Shown here: positions 24,001 through 36,885 of the stretch, piece after piece | Position numbering within the stretch: position 1 is the stretch's first letter | Layout: the number at the start of each line of letters is the position of its first letter | From: Ascidia mentula | Taxonomy: Eukaryota > Chordata > Ascidiacea > Phlebobranchia > Ascidiidae | DNA: 64,000 nt | Direction: 5' to 3' | NCBI GenBank assembly: GCA_947561715.1 | Contig: OX387198.1 | Coordinates: 16,120,001-16,184,000 of the forward strand | Notes under the pieces: model-generated | The model's database searches: none | Seen by the model: the letters and a program-made list of their open reading frames with translations, nothing else | What the model was told of the DNA's origin: nothing | Program-made: the position numbers and the translations under genes

Positions 24001-27000
24001 TGTTATCATGGTATTATTGCTATCATTTTCTAACTTGGTAAAAGATAATTCCCTGTCTGATTTACATGCTGCACAGAAGGATGTACAAACAGTCGGTGAG
24101 TAAACGACATTGATGCATTCATTTACGTATTTAGTTGCAAGTTAAAACCAAAAAAATAATTTTTATGGAATATAAAATAAATCAAGTTTTACCACAGGAA
24201 ACACATAGTAGTAACTACAATGAAAGAAGAGTCTCCTTGTTTACTGAAGTATTTTTATCATAGAATAGCAATGCAATAAATCGGGTTAAATTTGGAAGGT
24301 ATTCTTCACTAATCTGTCAATAATTCTTTTCTTTGAAACAAAGGGTGAACATCACGGCATAAAATCAACTGACCAGAACTAAACAAATAAATTCGCCTGT
24401 CACATTTTTTAAAGTTGACTACAATCTCTGTCATAATCATTCTTAAAATAAATCGCCCAGAAGTTCAAGTAACGGATACTCCATGCAGTTACCGAAAACG
24501 TTTGATAATTTAAAAAAATATTTTTCACAAAAAATTATATCACCGCTGTCATCTGTTATTTGATTTTTCAGTTCGCAAACATTAAATCGACATATTGTCT
24601 GCTACAATTTGTAAAAACGAATATTTTTGAGTGTGGTCAAGGTGGTGAAAAGCCGAAATTGCTTTACCCGGATTTCCAGTGTACTCGAACCAGTCGTTGC
24701 TTCCAAAGCTTTTTATGACAAAGTTAGGTTTGTAATGCACGCCACCTAATGGTTATGGGGGAACAAGTCGGATTTGAAAGGAATATGCGGATATTATCGG
24801 CCTTGGTGCAATCGTGGAAGTAGATTTTATTAAAAGTAAATAAAACGAAGAGTTGTTTTATGCAATCACATGACAAGGCAGGACATCTCAATTGCACAAG
24901 GTCAGTACTTGGCGATCACAGCTATCGTATCGAGATAATTAGGTTCGCAGGCATTTCCTGGCAAGTCGGTCCAACGATCTACCGACTGAACTCAACGGTT
25001 TTGCGGGGTATATTGTAGCCAAGGTACACTGGTGAGCAAGCGCACAACTTGCCAGGCAACCTTCACATATATACGTAGGAGGTCTCTACCTCTGTTTGTG
25101 TGCCTTTGTTGTCACCTTTGTGTTCAAGAATTTTTTTGCATATATTTCCTTTCAACAAAAGGAGAATACTTATTCTACTAACAATTAATCCGGTAGCGGC
25201 GCACAACTGGAACAGAAACTGAAGTAAAGGCAGAAATTTGGAATCACATATTATGAATGTGCCATCGCATGCTGCTCGTCACAAGGCTGAATAATATGAT
25301 AAAATATATTCAAAATATCATCAAGTTTTTGCAAAAGGCAGCAACACAGAGGGAAAAAGCGTTTTATTTCTCTTTCGTCCTTATTTTTGGTTACACCTCG
25401 ATGGCAACCCTGTTTATTGGTCAGTTTGTTAAATATTTGTTCATTTGCACGATTTGACACCAACATTTCGACAAAAAAAAATTATAACCAGGTTCAAAAT
25501 GCTAGCAATTCGTGGAAATAAGGTGGGTTATGGTTTTTAAAACACAGAGGTTTTTTAGGGGTCAGATCGCGTGACAGAACACGACCAACTTCCACGAATT
25601 ATTATGCTCAGCTCCAGCTCAGCACAAAGACCTCAAGCGAAGATTGACTAAATGTCAGAAAATCCCGTAATCTCCAACTTTTCGATTACACATAAGTTCT
25701 TTGTGATGTTTCGTTGATTTTGTTTAGTTTTTGAAGTAAAGTTGATGACGAATGATCAGCACTTAAATTGTTTTTTTTAATCCTGCATGATTTTGGGCAG
25801 TTATTTCCAGTTCATAAAACGCACAGCAATATATCTTGTTCCAAAAAGTATATTTTAGTTGCAAATATAGAAACATTTAATTATAATTCGTGCAGGTTCT
25901 TAAATACTATCGTCATTGCCTGTTTGCTGCAAGGACAGCTGCAGGCTGTGGTTGATCATTAGCATCGATCGGTACTTTCCTGTTAAAACCGGTTCTTGAC
26001 CCAACCACATGAATTACTTTGTAATGAATAATAACATCGTGTGCGGACAACGTGAAGAATGGTCGTTAACAAAAATGTCACAAAAGCGTTTCCAAATCAA
26101 CCAACTTCGGACAAAATACTTCGGACTTACAAGTCTCCAGACGAATTGCAAGTTTTGTTGCGGGTGTTGCGAAAAATGCTGATGTAGATTATGAGGTTAT
26201 TTAGAATTCATAAAATTTTTGAAAATTGAATATTCTAAATATAATTGATAAACAAGTAACCATAGTTTTGTTATCGGATTGAAAGGTTGTGTTTTATATT
26301 TAAGCGGGTAAACGTTACTTGCATAAAGCTCACCTTAAATATCGTTACAACAATGATATAGCAAATTGCTGTGTTTGTTTTTTAAGCGGAGACTATTTCA
26401 CTTTTTTTTTGCAACAAAATCGTTCTGACGTTGTGAGGTTGAACAAACACGGTAAATTCCCAAACGTGAAAATAGTAAAAATCTTTTTTACCAACGGACG
26501 ACAAAACTAACGTACGGATTAATAAATAAAATGTTATTTTTCATTAGCGTCATTAAATTCAATCATGTTGCACTCTGCGTGGTTTATTGGGGCGTTGACA
26601 CTTCTTGTGACAGTGGAGGGCAGAAGCATTGGACCACCAAGATCATCTTGTGCTTCAATGAGACCTATTGGTCATCGTGGTGAAGGATTCTTAAGTTTAC
26701 CAGCACTCGGTTTTGCAATAAAAGCACCAAACACAGTTGGTCCAGGGGGAAAAATATCAAGTACGCATGTTGATAGATTTATATAAACCAATTATAGTTC
26801 TTTTGTGTTGAAAGGATTTAGGCACCAAAAAATATTTACTTTGACACCTATTTTGTCTTGACGTAAGCAACTTGTACGAAACTCGTAAGATTGAGTCGGC
26901 AAACTATTGACTCGACCAGCAAAATCATATCCCGGCCTGAATCACAAAAACGTTGCGGACTCGTTGTTCAGGCCGTCGATAATCTGCATAAAATTACGAC

Positions 27001-28182
27001 TACAGACTAAAAATACCAATGTACCGGCAACACAGAGTTTGGACCGACATTTACTCAGCTCAAATTATTTCAAACGAAATAATTGTTGTCCTGATTTCTA
27101 GTCGAGGTTCATGGACCGGTACAATTCAAGGGTGTTTTCATTCAAGTACGCAAAGGAAATGCTGCAACATCTGTCGGAGAGTTTTCCAGTCCTCCTCCCG
27201 GTTTTCAGCTCATAAATTGTTTTCTTCCACAAAACAGCGAACGTAATGACGCGTTCGGACATAGCAACGGGGCATTTAAAGGAATGTCTGTGAAGGCGGA
27301 ATGGACAGCTCCTATCAACTGCAACGGCGACCATGTCATAATGTAAGAAAACTTACGTTTAGTTTTAAAAATGACTTCAAATATTGAAAAATTGGGATCT
27401 TAACCATAGTCTGCAGATGCTGGCCTATATAGCGATCACTGTACCTTCCGTAATGAAAATATGCACACAAAGCACTTTTAATAACAGGATTAGCCCGGCT
27501 GTGCGAAAATATATTCCTGGCTGGCCCTAAAACCCAGTGCCTTGAGTGCGTTTAGGGGTTAAATTATTTGGTGTTCAATTACACGGTTTGATTAAAGATT
27601 GGGCTTTAGTACGTTTAAATTGCAACTGAATGGTCATCTTACAGATATAAAGTACATTGCAAAAGGATTTAAATGCTAAATACATTTTCTTTCCCACACA
27701 ATTTTTCTCAAACATTTCATTGTTGAAACTTACATAAATTTGTAAAGCAATAAACGATGTACGACCTAATGAGATATGAATTTTTCCGCTGGGAGCACAT
27801 TTGTATCTGCATTTAGAATATGGTTTCTTTTCTGTACAGGGCGACAGTCGTCGTACGGAAGGCAAAATATCAGACTGATATTACGAAAAACATTCGCTGT
27901 GTTCCAACCCCACCTCCACCTCCACCAACACCAACAAGCACGCAAAACGTAACTACGACACCTATGCCAACTCCATCACAAGAACCACCTCCTGTTTCAA
28001 CCACGGGAATGTCTCACACCACTATGGCTTCTAATACAACTTCAAGCGAGGAAATGATAACACACGTACCACCGAGTGGGTATCTTTATGATAAATGTAC
28101 TATAAAAATCTTGCTGCCACGCATATTATGTTTCAAAAATCTGTCCCTCTGGCTCAAATAAATGTTTTATTCACCAACGTTT
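21083..28182. repeat. Tandem duplication unit, copy 2
   Basis: Near-identical to 13989-21082 and directly abutting it. Copy 2 is the one followed by MAM exons. The first 5.4 kb contains no recognised gene, only the flank repeat near 25091 and a hairpin near 23795-23840. Confidence 0.95.
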
Positions 28183-31100
28183 TACGTGCTTCCTTATGAT
28201 ACGTTTAATTGTGCAAATAGGACAGATATTTTAAATATAATATGCCTGGCAGCAAGAGCAACATAATATGATAACAGTCTGAATAAATAGCTTTCTCAAA
28301 CCGAACTGCAATTTTTAAGATAGCAAAAGTGTTTCCCCTTCACAAAGGAGGAAATGAACAAACAATCAGTAATTACAAACCAATCTCCATTCTACTAATA
28401 CTTTCTAAAATATTTGAAACATTGCTATCATAAGTTACTTGGATATTAGCTACTATCAAAATTCCAAAATGGTTTGAGGTCATCCCACCCCACCAGCATG
28501 ACAGTTGCTGAAATTCATGAACACCTTGTTTTAGCAAATTTATATATGTACAATTTTTTTGGATCTAGCAAAAGGGTTGGATACAGTTAATCATCAGACA
28601 CTCCTGCAGAAATTAGGGTAACCTTCAAAAGTTACTTACAAAATTGGCAGCAATTTACCATAGTTTTAGAAGTACATCAACTCTGGGCACAACTATTGGT
28701 CCGCCACTGTTTCTTATTTATATAAATGATCTGCCAAATTCAACCTCCTTCAACACAACATTGATTGCAGATGATACATGTCTGTGAATGTCTGGCAAAA
28801 ATTTGCTTGACTGCAACAATCTGTAAACTGTGAAACGAAAAAAGTTAGCATTTGACTTGATACAAACAAACTATCATTAAATTGTAGTAAAACAAAATAC
28901 ATACTGTTTGAAAATCATCGCACAAAATCCAACTTCCAGTTACTTCCCAAGGTCCAAACAATAGAACAAGTAACAACTGTGAAATAATCATAATTGACCA
29001 AAATCTCATATGGAAACTTTTGTCCAGCCAAAATTAACAAATATTATTAACCACCCTCTACTGAAAACTGTATACTACGCACTCTTCCACTTTGTATGTT
29101 GTTCTGAGGTACACGGTCTACGGTCACAACATCATACAATGTATCACGAGCTTATACCTACCCCGTGTTAAAACCAAACGAGGCCAAGAAACGTTGAAGT
29201 ATCATTGCGTTATGGTGTGATGGTGTGGAATAATATATCCGAAAATATAAAAAGTTTTAGTCTGTTAAGAAACACGCTCTCCACGCTAACCCACGTGTTT
29301 GAATATAAACATCCCTGAGGTCTTTTTATGGTATGCGGCACGTTTCGCTTCATTATATAATCAACACTACTCCTGGTGGCACATTTCCCTGATTATCGTT
29401 GCTTGTGGTTATCTAAGTTCTTCTTGCTCCCAAGGGTCAGCTTCTCGACAATTACTTTTGGTTCTAAGCTGGCCCATCTCGTTAATATAATGTGCAATCT
29501 GCCTTTTTTCGCTATTTTTGATTGCTTTCGGCGGGAGACTAAATTATGTTATGTTAAACATGTTTTTTTTAAGGTGGTGGAGATCCCCACCTGGCAAATT
29601 GTGCGCTTGCGAACCGGTATACATAGACGACATTATGTACGCTGCAAACCTTGACTGCGCTAACAGTTAATCTTATAACCAGTAGACAATAGGCCCTATA
29701 CCCATGATCTCAAAGTAAGAGCTTTCGGAATGGGAGATCCAGCCAAAATCATTTCAATTCAAAGTGTTATCAGATTAGCGTAAACGTAACTTTTGCCTCC
29801 GAGTTTACTTGATAGCTATCAAGGGTACTAGTACACAATTTAAAAACTTTCATTACAATTTAAAAAAGTGTTTATTTTAAAAAAGCAACTTCTTCTTCTT
29901 CAACAACTACAACAACAACTCAAACGTCTCCCGCTCCTGCAACGATTTATCCACATAAGTTCCCAAATGAATCAAACATAACCAAGAAGTCATGTCGATA
30001 CGCGGCAAGAACATCTATTCCCCCAAATCACAGTAAGAACCAATTTATATTTCTGGTGGTGCTTTGTCTAGTCTCGTTAAGTTCAGATTGTACATACATA
30101 CAACCGACATTACGTCTTGCCCGACCAAAACTACAAAGCCGTATTGATAAATTTAGTTTGTTTAATTGCATTTTTTAATATGCTATTTATCAAACATAAA
30201 AATAGCTAATGTTTGGTTTACTACTTCTAGTACAATATAATTTTTTTTGATGTATTTAACAACAAAATGTGTATGCTATCATCGACTCATGCTACTTTCC
30301 GATTTGGTTGAAGTAAACAACACTGTGTTTCTACAACAAACATCAAACAAAATGTTGGCTTGTTATGCTCAGTAAAAATGGGTAAATAAATTTGTTGCAT
30401 TTTTGTTTGGGGCACTGATGCTAACTCTATTCAACAAAACTGAACAATTACACATTTTTCCTGAATTTCAGAATACAGCACCAGCTTTGAAAACGGCTAT
30501 GGAGGTTGGAGAAGGGCGGGAGTACTTAATACAAAAAATAAGCGTTATGACTGTTACTATCCAATGGCAAAGTCACCTTGGTATTCTGGCCTGCCCATGT
30601 GGACGCGGCATCATGGTTCAACCCCAACACTTGGTACAGGACCAAACAAGGCAGCTGATGGTAAAACGTTTGTCAATTTCACACGAATTGTCAACTAAAC
30701 AGTTTTTTGAAATGATGTTATGTCCAACTTCAGTTATTTTAACGTTCATATTAAAATATTCTGACAGACGATGGGATTGTTACATAAAAATGTCGAAGAA
30801 CCTCTCGCATACTTTCACATATATAATAGTATGTGGAAATACTGAATATATTTCATTATGTGACTTTTTTTTAGGCAAGTGGTACTTGTACTTTGAAACA
30901 AGCCAACCTCGAAGACAATTCGACCAAGCGATATTGTTCACAGACTATGATCTTCGTGGATGTTTCTGTCTCCAGTTTTATCATCACCACAACGTTCACC
31001 TGTTCGCTAAACCAAACAACCAACACAAGTTGTCCGTATTTTCCCGGTTTAAAAACGAGATGACGCGACGTGTGACGCCACACAACTCCTAGAGAAAAGT

Positions 31101-34100
31101 ATCGGTTCAGTTTGATGAGAAGTTCTATACAGTGGTGAGTATGTGTGTAGCTAAGATAGCTGGGACAAAACATGATCAAGTCAATTATACATATACAGTT
31201 TTTTCATGAACGTAATCCACGCCAGGCGATAATAAATGTTTATCGTAGCATACACGTATTCAGAAAAGTTATGAAATCTATGTTTATCAGTATCACTAGT
31301 GTGCCCACTTACCCTTTTTTATATTTGCACGTATTGGCTTCCGGTGCAGTATTACCTAAATAATAAAATGATTTAAAATGCAGAAGTAATATCACTACGG
31401 AAACAACAAAACATTCTGATACGACCACATTATCAGCATCTTGCCTAGCACATCACTTGTGAAATTAATCGTTTACCCGCAAACGACACATTGACGATTT
31501 TGAAGCCAACCACCACCTGTGGTTTACTGTTCAGGATTAGTCATACACGTGGTGCATTGGTTTTTTAAATACAACCCTTACGATTACTCAGGTTCAAATT
31601 GTCGGAACACGCGGAAAAGACGAGAGAGGAAACATGGCCATCGACAATATTTCCATCACTGAGGGAATCTGTCCACCAGCACAAGAACCATCTCCTGTTT
31701 CAACCACGGGAATGTCAAACACCAATAAGGCTTCTAATACAACTTCATGCAAGAAGATGTTAACACACGTATCAGCGAGTGGGTATCTTTATGTTGAATA
31801 TAGTATAAAAACCAAAACCGGTTTTTGGCTCATTCACATGAATTAAATTTTGTGCAAATTACAAATTAGTTTTGAAACAAATTAGTTTAGCGACGCTGTA
31901 ATTCTACCCAACAGTCGGAACAAATACCTTTCCCAACCCGAACTGCGATTATAAGCATGGTCACCAACCTCAACTTGGAAAAACGTCCAGGTTACCCTGC
32001 ACTAACCGCCCATAGGTAAAACCTAGAGCCGCACAAGAGGTTACTAATACGGATAAACAGTCTCAACTCTCTCTACACACAAGAATACAGCGTATCAAAA
32101 ATCCTCGACAAACAACCGCCACCACATGAGATCTGCATGGTTTTGCTACTAATTTCACCCGTCGGCATTCAGTTTGTCACACGCCAACCACGCAACCAAA
32201 TGTACTTGGGCGTATAACAATAAACCTTAAATGAGGATAATACATAAAAATGTATGTGGGTAATTAACAACAAAAAATATTTGATAATAAAAGTGAATAC
32301 AGAGGTAAAGTGAATATAAAGATATGCAAACAAAATGTGCAAAATTAAAAACTACAAGTCGTTTATAACTATACGTTACATGATAAAAAAAATTGTGGTA
32401 CTAATGAGGCAAAAATTGTCTGTAAAGTGTTAATTTTTAACTTCTCAAATTTTAATCCGCAATGCAAATTTACGTCTTTCAAAATGAATATATATCTAAA
32501 ATGCAAAATACATAGAGGATATGTTTGGGTCGTTGATGCTAACTCTATTCAACAAAACTGAACAATTACACATTTTTCCTGAATTGCAGAATACAGTACC
32601 AGCTTTGAAAACGGCTATGGAGGTTGGAAAATGGCGGGAGCACAAAATACAAAAAATCAGCGTGAATTAATTTACTATTCAATGCAAACGTTACCTAGGC
32701 GTGTTGGCCAGCCCATGTGGACGCGGAAACAGGGTTCAACCCCAACACTTGGTACAGGACCAAAAAAGGCAGCTGATGGTAAAACGTTTGTCAATATCAC
32801 CCGATCTGTCCCGACACGTCTGATGGTTTAAGGACAAAAAATGCATCACTAATTCCTCATAACAAATAAACAGTTTTTAAAATCATGTTTTGTCCAAATT
32901 CAGTTATTTTATTTAAACGTTTATATTAAAATATTCTGACAGACGATGGGATTGTTACATAAAAATGTCGAAGGAACTTTCGCATACTTTCACAAATATA
33001 ATAGTATGTGGAAATACTGAATACATTTCATTATGTGACTATTTTTTAGGCAAGTGGTACTTGTACTTTGAAACAAGCCACCCTCGAAGACGATTCGACC
33101 AAGCGATATTGTTCACAGACGGCGATCTTAGAGGGTGTTTCTGTCTGCAGTTTTTTCATCATCACAATGTCAGCCCACTCGAGCACAAGCTGTCCGTTTC
33201 CATTTGGTCTGGAAGAAAAAAGATACAACGCGTGAAGCCAAGCAACGTTTGGAGGAAAGTCTCCGTTCAGTTTAATGAGAAAAAATCAGTAATAGTAAGT
33301 ATATATTGGTAAATAGGCGGAACACAGATCTGAAAACGTTTTAGAAGTACAACCCTGTAATTATTAGTTACGAATAAAAAATTTCTGCATCGTGCTGGTG
33401 TTACTAATCCCTCGAAACTGTATTGTTGTCGTTTATTCTCAACATAAATAGAACGAAACAGCAGCGCATACAAACGAATGTAGTTCTATAGAATGACCTT
33501 GACGGCACAGAATATCTCTTATATAAGGGCTTCCCAAACTTTTTCGCGCGCGACCCCTTTTAATCTCCTAAAATTTTCTGCGACCCTTCAGAGATAGTAT
33601 GATAAACTGTGCAAAATATAGATTTGTTATATTTATTGAAGGGATTATTTCGAACGAAAACTAAAAACAAGCTACCGGTAATCGAAGCCTACTACTTGAC
33701 ACGTAGGTATCCTTCTGGAAACAAAACAAAAAAGCAAACACTTATTCAGATAACGAAGTCCCATTATTTAGTACTGGGGCTAGGCCTATTTACGTGGAAT
33801 CACAGTTCAGTTAAGTATAATGTTTTGCACAATTGCACCAGTTTTAATAACTGCGTTTCGAGTTAAACGTCTGAAAATTACAATAGTATAATATGCACTA
33901 TTTGGTGTAAAATTGTTGTACTCTCTGCGACCCCCAGTTTGGGAAGCCCTGTCTTATAATAGGGGATGACGTAACACTACCGCGTTGTAGAATTACTCAT
34001 GCGAAATACACTACGGAAACAACAAAACATTCTGATACGACCACATTATCAGCATCTTGCCTAGCACATCACTTGTGAAATCAATCGTTTACCCGCAATC

Positions 34101-34294
34101 GACACATTGAAGATTTTCAAGCTAACCACCACCTGTGGTTTACTGTTTACGATTAGTCAAACACGTGGTGCATCGGTTTTTATAAAACAACCTTCACGAT
34201 TACTCAGGTTCAAATTGTCGCAACACGCGGAAAAGACGAGAGAGGAGACATGGCCATCGACAATATTTCAATCACTGATGGAATGTGTCCCTAA
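26565..34294 (+). CDS. Reeler - Pro/Thr linker - MAM - linker - MAM secreted protein
   Basis: Ten exons with consistent phases: 26565-26760, 27102-27342, 27840-28075, 29886-30032, 30472-30660, 30875-31134, 31592-31778, 32590-32778, 33050-33294, 34208-34294. Exons 1-3 give a signal peptide, Reeler domain and linker as in copy 1; exon 4 is a Thr/Ser-rich linker. Exons 5-7 and 8-10 are two MAM modules: FENGYGGW, PTLGTGPNKAADG, GKWYLYFETS, RGCFCLQF and finally RGKDERGNMAIDNISITEG with a closing Cys. The second module ends CP-stop. Linker exons are 1-1 symmetric, which suits shuffling. Odd point: exon 6 of the first module has an in-frame TAG at 31090-31092 where its duplicate at 33050 has Trp (NVWRKVSVQF), so the product may stop in MAM 1 or the exon may be skipped. 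Probably secreted, adhesive or defence-related (inferred). Confidence 0.75.
28325..29310 (+). mobile_element. LINE (non-LTR) reverse transcriptase remnant
   Basis: Decayed RT and 3' end of a CR1/Jockey-like LINE in the intron between exons 3 and 4 of the Reeler-MAM gene. Recognisable pieces: PLHKGGNEQTISNYKPIS, LDLAKGLDTVNHQTLLQKL, GPPLFLIYINDLPN followed by a degenerate active site read as LIADDTCL, and a C-terminal VMVWNNISENIKSFSLLR. The pieces are in different frames with several stops and indels, and there is no 5' ORF1 or endonuclease, so it is a 5'-truncated old copy. The exact clade is uncertain. Confidence 0.8.
30400..34294 (+). repeat. Tandem duplication of a three-exon MAM module
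   Basis: About 30400-31800 and 32520-34294 are paralogous: the intron and acceptor sequence before each first MAM exon (GATGCTAACTCTATTCAACA), the introns, and the stretch from ACTACGGAAACAACAAAACA to the last exon are shared. The copies differ by a hAT MITE in module 2 and by the last exon, which in module 1 continues into a linker and in module 2 stops. Confidence 0.85.
33535..33951. mobile_element. hAT-like MITE in the intron of the MAM gene
   Basis: Inverted ends AGGGCTTCCCAAACT and AGTTTGGGAAGCCCT, with GCGACCCC-type subterminal repeats on both sides. An imperfect 8-bp duplication, TCTTATAT / TCTTATAA, flanks it. It is absent from the matching intron of MAM module 1, so it inserted after the module duplication. 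Confidence 0.88.
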
Positions 34295-35630
34295 AGGATT
34301 ATTGCGTTTCCAAAAATTTGTGTTGTGGATTGTTACATCGCAAATTACTGTTTTGTCTACAGTGTCTCCAAATTGTAAACTTCAGTATAAACAGCGCCTT
34401 CATGTGGATAATTTCGCGCCTCGTGTTCGACAAGTTTGCTGAAAACGTCTGTAGTTGGTTTCGTGTGTCTAGGAAACTACTGTCGTTTGTTTTTCAGGAA
34501 AATTAAGTAAATTGTTCGTTAAATCTCGTGTAACCTGTTTCTTATTGCTGTGCACATAAAGTCTGCCAGTAATTCGTGATCAAGTTGTTTTGGTAAGTGT
34601 TGTTTTATTTGCCTGTGTATCTTTGTCAACATTATGTCAACAACCACTGTCTTGTATTGTTAAACCTTTTGTTGTGACAATATGCCTGGTATAAAGTGTA
34701 CTTTGTTACTTGCAGTTTGACTTGATTGCTCGTCAACAAATAACTGTTTTAAAGTCCTGGTCCAAACGTTTCGGTAAGAGTGTTGTTGAAACCGGCATTT
34801 TTCTATTGTGCTTATGGCCTGATATTTCCTTTATAAAACCATCCGCCAGTTTATTTATCTTAATCCCGTTGAAGTAACTGCATCCTGCCAATTAAAGCCA
34901 GCAAGGGCTTTGTCTATACAAATAAACTGTTGGAACCTTGTGTGGAGTGTTAGTGGGAAGAAGCCCGTAGTTGGGACCTGACAATCGAATTTGAAGCACC
35001 AGAGTGGACGTCTGTGCCCACCAGGAGCACTGAAGTAGACGTTACACGGATTTCAAGGATGGCATATTATGAAATAATTTACTCTGCATGCATACTGCAA
35101 TTGTTGTGCATTCGGGTTTCTTTGGATAATTGTGAAAAAGAAACTTTAGTTATTTACAAACTCGTTTGGTATCGCAATGATTGTGAGGTGTTTGGTGAAT
35201 AGAAACTAACATTTACTGATACGCAACACATAATTTTAACCCACTTCTTGTGTTGTTTTTGTAGACACCGAGGATGCTTTTTCTTGAAAGCGAAACATAT
35301 TTGTCTTACATACCATGGCTGACATATTTTAGCCTTTTTTTCGAAAATTACTCATATTTTTTTAATTAGGCAATTCATTTTAAAAATTTATTTTGTTGTA
35401 AGTTGTTCAGAATTCCCCAAAAAAACAGAAGTGTTTCGATTGTTACCGCGAACGAAAAATGCCTATTAGGCTCGTTTTTAAAACACGTCTCAAATGTCTG
35501 AAGTCTCTTCGATACCAGGGTAATATCGCTGATCGAAAACAAAATCGTGGTCACGAATTCCGGTCGAGCCACTAACAGGATTAACTGTGATACTTGACAC
35601 GCTAAATTTTATCAATGTCTGATTAAATAG
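34295..35630. other. 3' flank of the MAM gene, no gene recognised
   Basis: Probably the 3' UTR followed by intergenic DNA. The stretch from about 34330 to 34985 has an LTR-like look: AATAAA-type signals near 34920 and an end in TGGGACCTGACA. No matching second copy or target duplication was found, so I do not call it an LTR. Confidence 0.35.
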
Positions 35631-35729
35631 ATAAAGCTTGTTGGTATCCGTGGAGTGAACATCATGGGAGATATGGCAGTAGATGACTTGCTTTTCACCC
35701 CAGTAAAATGCCCAGATTATGAGAGTTAA
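35631..35729 (+). pseudogene. Orphan last exon of a MAM domain
   Basis: After an AG acceptor at 35629-35630 the frame reads IKLVGIRG, then MGDMAVDDLLF and a closing KCP before the TAA. This is the C-terminal end of a MAM domain (compare RGKDERGDMAIDNISI in the neighbouring gene). No first or second MAM exon was found upstream between 34295 and 35630, so it is either a relic of a third module or a distant alternative last exon. Confidence 0.65.
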
Positions 35730-36316
35730 CGGCTGATCCTGATGTAAAAAAATTATAAGACCTAACAGTTAATAGCAGTTAAAAAATATTACTACGAAAT
35801 AATATAAGGATTTTTGAAGTTATAATGTCTTTGAGAGAAGGTTCACGTTTGCTGAATTTCCAACTAATTTAAAATTAAATTCCAGTCAATGCCAGGATAT
35901 GTGAATTGTAGAATGTGTCATCGTATGTGTATCTTTGTTGAGCTTCTTTAAAAGCAACGACTGTTTATAATATACTAATGTACCGGTCACAAACTCTTCT
36001 ATGTAAACATATCTATGTAAACAATATATCGTATGACCGGATATAACCGCACCAAATATTCTCTTCAAACAAGCAATAGCGAAAGCATAAAAATGTGTAT
36101 ATTGTGTTATGTTTGGTCTTCAACACAAAACTAGGCAGTGGAACACCATAGTTGTCAAATAAAACCGAATCGCCAATCAGGCACGAAAAATATCCCAACG
36201 TTATTGTGGCAGTGTTTTATGAGCAACTGCATATTGGTCTTTATCTCGTTGCAGCGAAAAGCACACATATGGGAAAAAAGAGTAAAAGTAATAAAATGTT
36301 CATACCTAACAAAAGC
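35730..36316. other. Intergenic, nothing recognised
   Basis: AT-rich DNA between the orphan MAM exon and the tRNA; no signal beyond the short T run that ends the tRNA transcript at 36311-36314. Confidence 0.4.
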
Positions 36317-36390
36317 TGGCCAGTACGGGGCTCGAACCCGCGACATTCGCGTTATTAGCACGACGCTCTAACCAACTGAGCTAACCGGCC
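36317..36390 (-). tRNA. tRNA-Ile (AAU anticodon, read as IAU)
   Basis: A 74-nt cloverleaf on the minus strand: acceptor arm GGCCGGT/ACTGGCC with discriminator A, D-arm and A box in TAGCTCAGTTGGTTAGAGCG, anticodon loop CTAATAA, T-arm and B box in GCGGGTTCGAGCCCCG. No intron. A TTTT terminator follows within a few bases. It matches the animal tRNA-Ile(AAU) consensus closely and is probably functional. Confidence 0.96.
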
Positions 36391-36467
36391 GGACGCCCGT
36401 CATCACCAAACGCGTGAAAACCTTGTACGAGTAACTGCAGGGCAGCATACGGCTTGATAACATTTTT

Positions 36468-36870
36468 TTACCTCTGTTTGTGTGCCTTTGTTTTCACCTT
36501 TGTGTTCAAGCATTTTTTTGCATATATAGCTTTTCAACAAAAGGAGAATTCTTACTCTACAAACATATAAGCCGTTAGCGGCGCACAACTGGAACAGAAA
36601 CTGAAGTAAAGGCAGAAATTTGGAATCCCTTATTACGAATGTGCCATCGCATGCTGCTCGTCACAAGGTTAAATAATATGATAAAATATATTTAAAAGAT
36701 CGTCATGTTTTTACAAAATGCAGCAACACAGAGGGTAAAACCCTGTTTATTGGTCAGTTTGTTGAATATTCGCTCATTTGCACGATTTGACATCAACGTT
36801 TCGAAAACAAAAAAAAATTGTAACCAGGTTCAAAATGCCAGCAATTCGTGGAAATAAGGTTGGTATATTT
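36468..36870. repeat. Third copy of the Reeler-gene flank repeat
   Basis: Matches 17985-18430 and 25091-25536, with an internal deletion after GCAGCAACACAGAGGG and scattered changes. It lies just beyond the tRNA, so tRNA and flank were probably copied together. Confidence 0.85.
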
Positions 36871-36885
36871 TTGAAACGTTTTTAG

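Noticed and set aside
30403-31092. 229-codon plus-strand frame
   Set aside because: It reads the first MAM exon in the wrong frame and runs through an intron; the spliced MAM model explains the region better.
34330-34985. Possible solo LTR ending TGGGACCTGACA
   Set aside because: No second copy in the window, no convincing target duplication, and it may simply be the MAM gene 3' UTR.
35014-35202. 62-codon frame after the MAM gene
   Set aside because: No signal peptide, domain or splice support; the composition could be chance.
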